DNA from: CAVTWS01 sp963738445
GTDB lineage: Bacteria; Actinomycetota; Acidimicrobiia; Acidimicrobiales; SHLQ01
Direction of reading: 5' to 3'
Length of the DNA: 64,000 nt
Assembly (NCBI GenBank): GCA_963738445.1
Contig: CAVTWS010000010.1
Span: 1 to 64,000, forward strand
The translations under genes were made by a program, and so were the position numbers. The notes under the pieces were generated by a model. The model did not search any database, had not been told where the DNA came from, and saw only the letters and a program-made list of their open reading frames with translations. Of the stretch, positions 8,284 through 15,865 are shown piece after piece (position 1 is the stretch's first letter; every line of letters begins with the position of its first letter).

Positions 8284-8841
8284 GTGACCCGCATCCTGCT
8301 CGACCCCACCGACGAGACCACGCCCACCGCCCGGGCGCGCGTCCGCCGACCCGAGTCGCTGGCCGGACTCACCGTCGGCCTGCTCGACATCGCCAAACCG
8401 CGGGGCAACGTGTTCCTTGACCGGATCGAGGAGCGTCTGACCGCGCTCGACGCCCGGGTCGTGCGGTACGCCAAGCCGACGTTCACCAAGCCGGCCCCCG
8501 CCGATCTGCGTCATGAGATCGCGGTGTCGTGCGACGCCGTCATCGAGGCGTTGGCCGACTGAGGTTCCTGTACGACGTGCAGTGTGCACGACATCGCCGA
8601 TCTCGAGCTCCGTGGCCTCCCCGGAGTCTTCGTCGCCTCGGAACCGTTCACCGACGCGGCCGCCACCCAGGCCGCCGCTCTCGGCTTCGACGCCGCCCGG
8701 GTGTTCGTGGGTCACCCCATCCAGGACCGCACCGACGACGAGATGCGAGCGCTCGCCGATCTCGCCTTCGACGCCCTGGTCGCCGCGCTCACCGGCCCAC
8801 CGGCCCCCCATCCCCGAAATTCGGCGAGGAATCCCCTCTGA
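8284..8841 (+). CDS. UGSC family selenoprotein (in-frame TGA = Sec93)
   Basis: The start is GTG 8284 behind a ggagg site. The frame reads 92 residues (RRPESLAGLTVGLLDIAKPR, NVFLDRIEERL, VVRYAKPTFTKPAP), meets TGA at 8560-8562, and continues in the same frame for 92 more: U-G-S-C-T-T-C-S, then DIADLELRGLPGVFVASEPF, then ARVFVGHPIQDRTDDEM. Conserved sequence on both sides of the TGA and the U-G-S-C motif that names the family show that the TGA encodes selenocysteine and is not a stop. Cys96 and Cys99 complete a possible Sec/Cys redox centre. A hairpin suited to a bacterial SECIS follows. The last ~14 residues are coded by the start of the 50-bp palindromic repeat. Automated gene calling would end this gene at 8562. 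Confidence 0.85.
8560..8595 (+). promoter_or_regulatory. Candidate bacterial SECIS element
   Basis: Just after the Sec TGA a perfect 6-bp stem, cgtgca (8576-8581) with tgcacg (8585-8590), encloses the loop gug. Beyond it, partial pairing (g-c and a-t with mismatches) continues toward the TGA. The loop is about 20 bases from the codon and contains GU, as SelB-binding bacterial SECIS hairpins do. Only folding by eye supports it. Confidence 0.5.
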
Positions 8842-8864
8842 GAGGAGATTGTTCGCCTTAGATC
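8815..8864. repeat. Dispersed 50-bp palindromic repeat, copy 2
   Basis: This is the second copy of the element at 3076-3125 (37 of 50 positions identical, no gaps). It has arms ggcga/tcgcc and an inner cctc-tga-gagg hairpin. Its left part codes the C-terminal tail of the selenoprotein and contains the stop codon; its right part lies between the convergent selenoprotein and mutY genes. Confidence 0.6.
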
Positions 8865-8879
8865 GGACCAGCCGGCCGG

Positions 8880-8979
8880 CCCCACCCGCCCAGCGGGCCC
8901 CACCCGCCACGCGGGCCCCACCCGCCCACGCGGGCCCCACCCGCCCCGCGGGCCCCACCCGCCCAGCGGGCCGCGCGGG
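8880..8979. repeat. Short tandem array of ~18-bp palindromic units
   Basis: About five units of the form ccacccgcccagcgggcc, with small changes in the middle (cagc, acgc, cacgc, cccgc), follow each other, and a shorter gcgcgggcc closes the array. Each unit contains cccgc and gcggg arms and can form a small hairpin. The array fills the space before the mutY stop codon, so it could serve as a terminator cluster; it may equally be an expanding minisatellite. Confidence 0.7.
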
Positions 8980-8988
8980 CCGTGCAAC

Positions 8989-9894
8989 TCACGGCAGGTG
9001 GTGGGTGCCATCGGCATCGGCGACGGCGAGGCGCTGGCCGACGACGGTGGCGGCCACCCGTCGCGCCCGCTCCAGATCGTCCGGCCAGCCCATGACCCCG
9101 GCGAGGTCCGCCGGACCGATCGGACCGGTGGTGAGGGCCCGCACCAGCGCCGCTCCCCCCTGCCGATCCGAGCCCGCGAAACGTGACTGCCGGCCGCTCA
9201 CCGCGGCGGACCCGGTCGCCGGATCGGCGCGCGCCGGATCACCGCGCCAACCACAAGAGCCGGCGAACGGGCAACTGCGGCATCCGGGTCGTCGAGGCCC
9301 GCACACCGTCGCCCCGAGGTCGAGCATGGTCTGGTTCCACGCCCACCCCTGCCCCTCGGGCACGAGCGAGTCGGCCTCGGACTGCACCTCGCGGGCGGTG
9401 AGGGGCCGGCCGACCCGGCGGGCCAGGATGCGACCCACGTTCGTGTCGACCACAGCGACATCTCGCTCGAAGGCGAAGGCGAGGACCGCCCGAGCGGTGT
9501 ACGGGCCCACTCCCGGCAGCGCCAACAGGTCGGCCAGTTCGTCCGGCAACCGCCCCCCGTGTCGCTCCACCACGACCGAGGCCGCCTGGTGCAACGCCAC
9601 CGCCCGTCGGTTGTAGCCCAGGCCGCTCCACTCCGTCACCACGTCGGCCACGGCCGCGGCTGCGCACGCACACGGGGTCGGGAACCGCTCCAGGAACCGG
9701 TGGTACCGCGGGATCACCCGGTCGACCTGGGTCTGTTGCAGCATCACCTCCGAGACGAGGATCGCCCACGGATCGCGCGTCTCCCGCCAGGGCAAAGAGC
9801 GCCGGCTCTGCTCACCCCACGCCAGCAGCGCCGCAGGCGCGTGGGCCGGGGGCGGGTCGCTCGCCGCAGTGGTGTGGGACAGCTCGCCCATCAT
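8989..9894 (-). CDS. mutY: A/G-specific adenine glycosylase MutY
   Basis: MutY removes adenine opposite 8-oxoguanine in base-excision repair. In 301 residues it shows the catalytic Glu in VSEVMLQQTQV, the helix-hairpin-helix LPGVGPYTARAV, the catalytic Asp in VVDTNVGR, and the Fe-S cluster cysteines in CGPRRPGCRSCPFAGSC (C-x7-C-x2-C-x5-C). The C-terminal part is short and does not look like a full NUDIX-type recognition domain, as in many actinobacterial forms. The start ATG 9894 overlaps the stop of the upstream methyltransferase (ATGA). An alternative start at 9891 is possible. It is the last gene of a leftward run from 12674. Confidence 0.88.
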   Translation of the reverse strand: MMGELSHTTAASDPPPAHAPAALLAWGEQSRRSLPWRETRDPWAILVSEVMLQQTQVDRVIPRYHRFLERFPTPCACAAAAVADVVTEWSGLGYNRRAVALHQAASVVVERHGGRLPDELADLLALPGVGPYTARAVLAFAFERDVAVVDTNVGRILARRVGRPLTAREVQSEADSLVPEGQGWAWNQTMLDLGATVCGPRRPGCRSCPFAGSCGWRGDPARADPATGSAAVSGRQSRFAGSDRQGGAALVRALTTGPIGPADLAGVMGWPDDLERARRVAATVVGQRLAVADADGTHHLP

Positions 9895-10661
9895 CGGTGG
9901 AGGAGGGACACCACGTCGGTGCGGTGCGGGAACACGATCGAGTCCCGGCCCTGAAGGTCGGGATGGGACGAGGCGAGGTCGGCCACCCGGGCCAGCACCG
10001 CGGCGCGGGCGTCATCCCCGAGTGCTGCGACGACACTTGTCGACGCCGCGCGCTCCACGAGTCCCGCGACGTTCGTGACGACCGGGTTGTCGAGCGTCAT
10101 CTCCGCGTCGACGAGGAAAAGCCCGCTCTGCGCCAACTCCTGTGACCACGGGACGTCGGCCCGGGGCGGGTAGGGGCGGCCACCGCCTCCTTGCACCACG
10201 ATCTCCGTCCACTGGTGGGCCCAGTCGACCGACTCGTCGCGCTCGTTGAACACGACCACCAGGTGGCCGCCGGGCCGTAGGACCCGGTGCAGCTCCGCCA
10301 GCGACGGTTCGATGTCGAACCAGTGGAACGCCTGGGCCACCGACACGACCGCCACCGACCCGGACCGCAGCGGAAGCGACTCCGCGATGCCTCGCGTCAT
10401 CGGGATCGACGGGAGGTCGACCTTCAGGTGGCGGGCCATGTTGACCACCGGTTCGACCACGATCACCCGGTCGTGCCGGGCGACCAGGTCGACGGTGAGC
10501 TTGCCGGTGCCCGCGGCGAGGTCGACGATCACGCCGTCACGGGCGCGGGAGACGATGAACTCGGCGACGGCTGGCGGGTACCCCGGCCGGACCCGGGCGT
10601 AGGCATCGGCGCCCGCGGAGAACCCGGCGACAGCGATCGGGTTGACGGCTGATCCGCTCAT
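9891..10661 (-). CDS. Class I SAM-dependent methyltransferase
   Basis: 256 residues with SAM motif I VIVDLAAGTGKLTVDLV (about 39-55), an acidic residue ending the next strand (VIVVEPVVNM), SVAVVSVAQAFHWFD and the post-motif LHRVLRPGGHLVVVFNE. This is the methyltransferase 11/ubiE-like layout. The N-terminal FSAGADAYARVRPGYP is typical of small-molecule methyltransferases in actinobacteria. The substrate is unknown. The start ATG 10661 overlaps the CapA-like stop (ATGA) and its stop overlaps mutY, so all three are probably one operon. Confidence 0.82.
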   Translation of the reverse strand: MSGSAVNPIAVAGFSAGADAYARVRPGYPPAVAEFIVSRARDGVIVDLAAGTGKLTVDLVARHDRVIVVEPVVNMARHLKVDLPSIPMTRGIAESLPLRSGSVAVVSVAQAFHWFDIEPSLAELHRVLRPGGHLVVVFNERDESVDWAHQWTEIVVQGGGGRPYPPRADVPWSQELAQSGLFLVDAEMTLDNPVVTNVAGLVERAASTSVVAALGDDARAAVLARVADLASSHPDLQGRDSIVFPHRTDVVSLLHR

Positions 10662-11898
10662 CCGGCGTCCTCGACGGAGACCACACCGCCCCGGCTCATC
10701 ACGTCGACCGTGCGGTCCCACGAGGTCTGCAGCGCGGTGCGAACATCGCCCGGGGTCGTCTCGTCGGCGAGCGCATCCGCGATCGGTACAACGGTGTAGG
10801 TCGACCGGTCGACCCACGTCGGGACGAACCCGAGGTCGGTCACCTCGAACCCTCCACCGGCTCGTTCGGTGATCTGCATCTCGACCAGCACGCCGTCCTG
10901 GGTCGCGGCGGGACAGCACGCAGCCGACTGGTTCGACAGGAAGTTCCCGAGGCCGAACACCGCCACTTCGCCCCCGACCCGTTCGATCGTCTGAACGACA
11001 TGGGCATGGTGGCCGATCACGAGGTCGACATCAGGGCTCGCCAGCACCTGCTCCGCCACCGCCCGCTGCTCCACGGTGGGATCGACGACGTACTCCACTC
11101 CCCAGTGCAGGCTCACGATCACCACGTCCACGCCGGCGCGCCGGGCCTCGGCCGCCTCCTCGATGATGGCGGCGGGATCGATGAGGTCGACGAGCCACGG
11201 CAGGTCGGCGGGCAGGCTGAAGCCGTTGAGTCCGTAGGTGGCCGAGAGGTGGGCGACGGTCACCGTCCCGCCATCGCCGCCGTCGACCTCGTACAGCTGG
11301 GGCGTGGCGTCCCGAAACACGCCGTCGGCCATCCCGGCGACACCGAGACCCAGCCGGTCGAACACCGCCACGGTATCGAACACGCCTTGGCGGCCCTGAT
11401 CGAACGCGTGGTTCGACGCCGTCGAGCAGCCGTCGTACCCGGCGGCCTGGATCGCCTCCGCCAACTCGGGCGGGGCGCTGAAGGTCGGGTACCCCTCGAC
11501 GACGCTCCCGTCGGCCGACAGCGGGGTCTCCAAGTGGCAGAGGGCGAGGTCAGCCGCCTCGACTCGGGATCGCACCAGGTCGAACATCGGGACGTAGTCG
11601 TAGGCGTCACCCTCGATGAGGTTGGCGGCGGCGATCCGGCGGGCCCGGGCCGTCACCGGGACGTGCGGGATGATGTCGCCGGACACCACGAGGGAGAACG
11701 TCCGCGGTGGGGGCGGGGCCGTCGTGGTCGGTGCCGCCGCGGTTGTGGGGGCGGCGGTCGGTGGGGCGCGACCGAGGTGGTGACGGCGCTCAACTCGGTG
11801 GGACCATCGTCGGCCAGTAGCTCGACGCCGACCAGGCCGACCGGTACGACCACCCCCACGACCGCCAGCGCGCTGAGCAGCCGGGTGGGGAGCGACAT
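10658..11898 (-). CDS. CapA-family (PGA_cap) exported metallophosphatase-like protein (frame-broken)
   Basis: The N-terminus, from ATG 11898, has a signal or anchor segment (LLSALAVVGVVVPVGLVGVEL) and a Pro/Thr-rich linker. The frame then slips near 11770, and the other frame gives PTTTAPPPPRTFSLVVSGDI and the full CapA domain: SGDIIPHVP, CHLETPLS, ASNHAFDQGRQG, VVIVSLHWGVEY, VIGHHAHVVQ and VFGLGNFLSNQ. These are the Asp/His/Asn motifs of the calcineurin-like CapA fold. Members take part in poly-gamma-glutamate or other envelope polymer work; that role here is only family knowledge. The start overlaps the previous stop (TGATG). One base change in a G/C run would join the two parts. Confidence 0.75.
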
Positions 11899-12674
11899 CA
11901 GCTCAGCCGGAGCTCGGCCAGGTCAGGCACGTCGACTTCCGTGAGCGACTCGTGGATGCCTCGGTGATCGAGGAACCGGCCGGCGAGGTCCGAGCGCACG
12001 GTCTCCAGCGTGGCGCGCGAGCTGTCGACCTCCGGGCCGAGGCGGCCGATCATGGCGGACAGCACCCGCGACGGCATCGAGCGACCGAGCGCCACCACCG
12101 TCAGGACGGGCGTGCCGTACACGTGGGCGACCGCGGCCGCGGCCCGCGCCCCGCACAGGGCGACGATCCGATCCGGGGCGGCCGCCACGGCCTCGATCAG
12201 GAGCAGGTCGGCATCGACCACGGCGATGCCCGTGCTCTCAGCGCTCACCTTCTCGACCGAGTTGTCGGCCCGTTCGAGGCGCCGGAGCAGACCATCGGAC
12301 AGGCCGAGCGAATCGACGAGGACGGCCTCGACATCGCCCCTCCGCAGGAAGGCATCGGCCACCAGTTGACCCGAACCAACCACCGCGACCGACCCACCCT
12401 CCGGTAGCTCGTCGGCCACCGCCCGGTAGGTGGTGTCACGGCGGTGCTCGTCGGCGACGACGGCGAGCTCCGCCTCGGGATCGAGGGCGCCCAGCACCCG
12501 GCCGGCGAGCCAGACCAGCACCGCGGACCGAGCCTGATTGGCCACCAGGCGCTGGCAGATCGGCACGAGCTCGGTGGGGTCGCCGGCCGCCATGGCGATG
12601 CCGCGGGTGCACTCGGCGACGAGTTCGCTGTCCGACGTGTCGCCCGCACCCACCACGTAACGGAGGTACTCCAT
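11898..12674 (-). CDS. eIF-2B/translation initiation factor-like (ISOCOT-fold) protein
   Basis: 258 residues beginning MEYLRYVVGAGDTSDSELV. Helical N-terminal half, then a Rossmann-like half with GSVAVVGSGQLVADAFLRRG, VVDADLLLIEAVAAAPDRIV and PVLTVVALGRSMPSRV. This resembles bacterial proteins annotated as initiation factor 2B-like, related to sugar-phosphate isomerases, and often has no known substrate. An upstream GTG at 12683 could extend it by three residues. Its stop overlaps the CapA-like start, so it heads the leftward operon ending in mutY. The divergent neighbour starts at 12790. Confidence 0.55.
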   Translation of the reverse strand: MEYLRYVVGAGDTSDSELVAECTRGIAMAAGDPTELVPICQRLVANQARSAVLVWLAGRVLGALDPEAELAVVADEHRRDTTYRAVADELPEGGSVAVVGSGQLVADAFLRRGDVEAVLVDSLGLSDGLLRRLERADNSVEKVSAESTGIAVVDADLLLIEAVAAAPDRIVALCGARAAAAVAHVYGTPVLTVVALGRSMPSRVLSAMIGRLGPEVDSSRATLETVRSDLAGRFLDHRGIHESLTEVDVPDLAELRLS

Positions 12675-12789
12675 GGGGTGCACGACCTCGACCCTATCAA
12701 GGCCGTCCCTCCCGATGGCTCCCCCCGGGCGCCTCGATGGCGGACCCGATGAAGCTCGGTCAGAAACGGGTGCGCTACCGTTGGCGCCC

Positions 12790-13290
12790 GTGGCCAACGA
12801 CGCTCCCTCCCCAGCGCTGACCGACGTCACCCTCTCGGCCCTGGGTGGCGACAGCCGTCCACTGGGCGAGTGGCTCACGAACTTTCACCTCCTGCTGGCG
12901 GTCGTCGACCCGTACACGATCCAGAGCTCGTGGATCCTCGACACCGCTCGGCGGGTACTGCGAGGGTTCTTCAACGCCGATGTCCGGGTGGCCTGGCTCG
13001 TGACCGCCGACCCCGAGGGCACCGAGCGGTTCCTCGGTCCGCTGGCGACGGAGTTCCTCACCTTCACCGACCCGGACCGCACCGCCGTCGCCGGGCTCGG
13101 GCTCGACACCTTGCCGGCGCTGGTGTTCGTGAGGCAGAACCTCACCGCCACCGAACGGGCCCAAGGTTGGGATCCCCAGGAATGGCGTGCTGTCGCCGAC
13201 ACGGTGGGCGAGGTCACCAGCTGGTCCGTGCCGGCGATCCCCGCCGTCGGCGACCCAGCTGCCTACCCCGGCACCCCCGCCCGCCCCTGA
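12790..13290 (+). CDS. Conserved hypothetical protein, thioredoxin-like fold suspected
   Basis: 166 residues from GTG 12790. The arrangement FHLLLAVVDPYTIQSSWILDTARRVLRGF, VRVAWLVTADPEG, TFTDPDRTAVAGLGLDTLPALVFVRQN and EWRAVADTVG looks like a thioredoxin-type alpha/beta fold with a cis-Pro position (LPALVFVR) but without a CxxC. That suggests a structural or peroxiredoxin-like relative, not an active dithiol. The match is by pattern only. It is divergent from the eIF-2B-like operon and convergent with the metallopeptidase-like gene. Confidence 0.5.
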   Translation: MANDAPSPALTDVTLSALGGDSRPLGEWLTNFHLLLAVVDPYTIQSSWILDTARRVLRGFFNADVRVAWLVTADPEGTERFLGPLATEFLTFTDPDRTAVAGLGLDTLPALVFVRQNLTATERAQGWDPQEWRAVADTVGEVTSWSVPAIPAVGDPAAYPGTPARP

Positions 13291-13400
13291 CCGCGGGCCG
13301 CGGACCAATCCCTCGACCTGCGCACAAACCCCCGGACTCCGCGCGCGCCAGGCGACACCCGGTGTCGGCCACCGCGCGCAGTTCGCCGCTGATGTGGGGG

Positions 13401-14819
13401 TCAGCCGCAGATGGTGAAGCGGACGACGCCTTCGGTCGGCGTCTCCACCGTGGCGCCGGAGTCGTCCGCCCAGTCTTCGAGACCGGCGAGCAGGTCGGCG
13501 AACTCGTCGGCGTCGTCGGCCACCATGTCGGTGCGGACACACGCATCGCTGTCGTCGACGAGCCAGGCCACATAGGCATCGCCGCCCCATCCGTCGGCCA
13601 CGTCACGGGCGTCGGAGACACCGAGGGATGCCTCCAGGAGGACCTGCAGGGTGACCTCCCCGAACGTCCCCTGATCGAGGACGTCGCCATCGGCGGGGGG
13701 CACGGGCACGGCGGCCGCCGGCTCGGTCAGGCGTTCGGGATGGATGACCTGCTCGCTCGACGTCGGGGGTGAGTCGAACAGGGCATCGAGCGCCGGCTGG
13801 CCCGATTCCTCCAGGACATCGAGCACGAGCTCTTCGCCTTCGATGTACGGCGCGATCTGCAGGCTCAAGAACTCATAGCGCAGGATCGAGAAGTCATACG
13901 AGTAGCTGGACTCCTCCGCGAACGCCTCCGCCTCCTCATCGGCGGTGAAGGTGGCCCGGTAGGCATCTTCCACCCGGCTGGCGTTGCCTTCGACGATCGC
14001 CGCGAGCCCGAAGCCGATCTCGTCCTCACGGTCGTTGTACTCGGGCCGGTAGAGCTCGAAGTACTGGTCGTCGAGGGCGTGCGTGAGCTCGTGGACGATC
14101 ACCGTCCGCACGAACGGCGTGACCTCGTCACCCCGCACGAAGAGCTCGTTGACCTCGGTCTCGTAGTACCCGAGCACACCGTCGGAACCGATGGCCCGGA
14201 TGGCGTCCTCGAAGGTCACCTCGTCGTCGAGGAAGTCGACCGCCTGCAGCACCTCGGTCGACTGGTGGTAGTCGTCGGCATACTCGACGAGGTCATCGTC
14301 GACGAGGGCGTTGTAACCGGCGACGAACTCCTCTTCGGCCTGCACGACCACCTCGGGTTCGGTGATGAACGTGAGTCCCCGCTCCGCCTCGACGAACGCG
14401 ATCAGGTCGGGAAGGACCGCCTCGAGCGTTCCCGAACCCGGGGTCGGCCCTGCGCCGTCGTTACCGTCGTCGGGGACGGTGTTGCTGGGCAGCGTCGCCG
14501 GGGGGTCGCTGCCCGCATCGCTCGTGTCGTCCGAGGCGTCATCGGTCGACTCGTCGGAGCTGCCGGACTCATCGGACGCGTCGGTGGACTCATCGGTGGC
14601 CTCATCGGAGGCGGTGGCCTCGTCGGAAGCGTCGTCGGTCGATTCGTCGGACGAATCGGCGTCGGCGAGGACCTGGGAGGAATCCTCGTCGTCGAGGAAG
14701 AGCAGACCACCCAGCACGGCCACGACGGCCGCGGCAGCGATGGCGGCCACGGCGAACCCGACGGCCCGCCGCGCCGACGGGGCCTCGGGAGGCGAAGGAG
14801 GGGACCCGGGGCTCGTCAT
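13401..14819 (-). CDS. Membrane-anchored putative zinc metallopeptidase with Asp/Ser-rich stalk
   Basis: 472 residues. A membrane segment lies at about 19-43 (VGFAVAAIAAAAVVAVLGGLLFL). Residues ~48-110 are a low-complexity stalk built from repeated SDESTD/ASDEAT units. The globular part follows, with HELTHALDDQ near 242, an HExxH-type zinc motif (HELTH), and ~35 residues later GLAAIVEGNAS, whose Glu could be the third ligand. Further conserved-looking parts are SSEQVIHPERL and a Cys pair near the end. An exported, membrane-tethered protease is likely; the substrate is unknown. The repetitive stalk makes alignment of its 5' half unreliable. Confidence 0.65.
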   Translation of the reverse strand: MTSPGSPPSPPEAPSARRAVGFAVAAIAAAAVVAVLGGLLFLDDEDSSQVLADADSSDESTDDASDEATASDEATDESTDASDESGSSDESTDDASDDTSDAGSDPPATLPSNTVPDDGNDGAGPTPGSGTLEAVLPDLIAFVEAERGLTFITEPEVVVQAEEEFVAGYNALVDDDLVEYADDYHQSTEVLQAVDFLDDEVTFEDAIRAIGSDGVLGYYETEVNELFVRGDEVTPFVRTVIVHELTHALDDQYFELYRPEYNDREDEIGFGLAAIVEGNASRVEDAYRATFTADEEAEAFAEESSYSYDFSILRYEFLSLQIAPYIEGEELVLDVLEESGQPALDALFDSPPTSSEQVIHPERLTEPAAAVPVPPADGDVLDQGTFGEVTLQVLLEASLGVSDARDVADGWGGDAYVAWLVDDSDACVRTDMVADDADEFADLLAGLEDWADDSGATVETPTEGVVRFTICG

Positions 14820-14921
14820 CGGCACATCTCCGCGCTTCGCACCCCGTGAAGGTACCCGCCGCGGCCACGGACACGGCCGCGGCCATTCGACGAGCGGAAA
14901 CGAGCGTGACAGGGTGCCCGG

Positions 14922-15845
14922 ATGGACCGCCGGGACATCGCTGTCGCCCCCGCCACGAACGTCGACCTGCACGACGCCCTGGCCGCCGCGGTCGAGACGT
15001 CGGGCGGGCGGATCGTGGCCCCGGCCGACGCCTCGGCGCTGGTCTGGTCCGACCCCGGCCGACCCGATCTGTTCCCCGGGATCATCGGCGTGGGCACCGG
15101 CATCGAGTGGATCCAGCTGCCCTACGCCGGCATCGAGTCGTTCGCCCACCACCTCGACGACACCCACATCTGGACGTGCGGCAAGGGCGTGTACGCCCGG
15201 CCGGTGGCCGAGCACGTGTTGGCGTCGATGCTCTCCGGCCTCCGGGGATTCGTCGGTTTTGCCCGCGCCACATCGTGGCCGCCCGAGGCCGGTACGAACC
15301 TCTTCGGCGCGAACGTCACCATCCTCGGTGGCGGCGGCATCACCGAGGAGCTCATCGCGCTCCTCCAACCGTTCGGCTGCCGGGTGACGGTCGTCCGCCG
15401 CCACGACCGCCCGGTGGCCGGAGCCCACGCGACGACCACCCTCGACCGCCTCGACGACGCGGTGGCCGATGCCCTCGTGGTCGTCGTCGCGCTGGCCCTC
15501 ACCGATGAGACCGCCGGCATCGTGGACGCTCGGCTCCTGCGGCGCATGAGGGACGACGCCTGGCTCGTCAACGTCGGTCGGGGGCGCCACGTGGTGACCG
15601 ACGACCTGGTGCAGGCGCTCACCGAGGGGCAGATCGGCGGTGCCGTTCTCGACGTGACCGATCCCGAGCCACTCCCCGACCGTCACCCCCTGTGGTCCGT
15701 TCCCACCTGCCTGATCACCCCACACATCGGCAACACCCGGGCCATGGGACAACCCCTGCTCGCGGCGCGGGTGGGCGAGAACGTGCGGCGCTGGATCGAG
15801 GCGCAGCCGCTCCTCGGGCTCGTCGATCCCCGGGCCGGGTATTGA
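14922..15845 (+). CDS. D-isomer specific 2-hydroxyacid dehydrogenase family protein
   Basis: 307 residues. The NAD-binding half has NVTILGGGGITEELIALL and a His/Arg pair after the second strand. Catalytic-type residues are in NVGRGRHVVTDDLVQAL (Arg), VTDPEPLPDRHPLW (Glu) and ITPHIGNT (His). This is the full triad of D-2-hydroxyacid dehydrogenases. A glyoxylate/hydroxypyruvate or other 2-keto acid is the likely substrate class. It stands alone, divergent from the metallopeptidase gene and convergent with the lipoprotein gene (20-base gap). Confidence 0.8.
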   Translation: MDRRDIAVAPATNVDLHDALAAAVETSGGRIVAPADASALVWSDPGRPDLFPGIIGVGTGIEWIQLPYAGIESFAHHLDDTHIWTCGKGVYARPVAEHVLASMLSGLRGFVGFARATSWPPEAGTNLFGANVTILGGGGITEELIALLQPFGCRVTVVRRHDRPVAGAHATTTLDRLDDAVADALVVVVALALTDETAGIVDARLLRRMRDDAWLVNVGRGRHVVTDDLVQALTEGQIGGAVLDVTDPEPLPDRHPLWSVPTCLITPHIGNTRAMGQPLLAARVGENVRRWIEAQPLLGLVDPRAGY

Positions 15846-15865
15846 CGACCGTCACCCGACGACCG

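Noticed and set aside
8560..8562. TGA as a true stop for the UGSC gene
   Set aside because: Family-type sequence continues in the same frame for 92 codons, and the next residues spell the G-S-C of the U-G-S-C motif.
8880..8979. CRISPR array
   Set aside because: Units of about 18 bp abut without spacers, and there are no cas genes.
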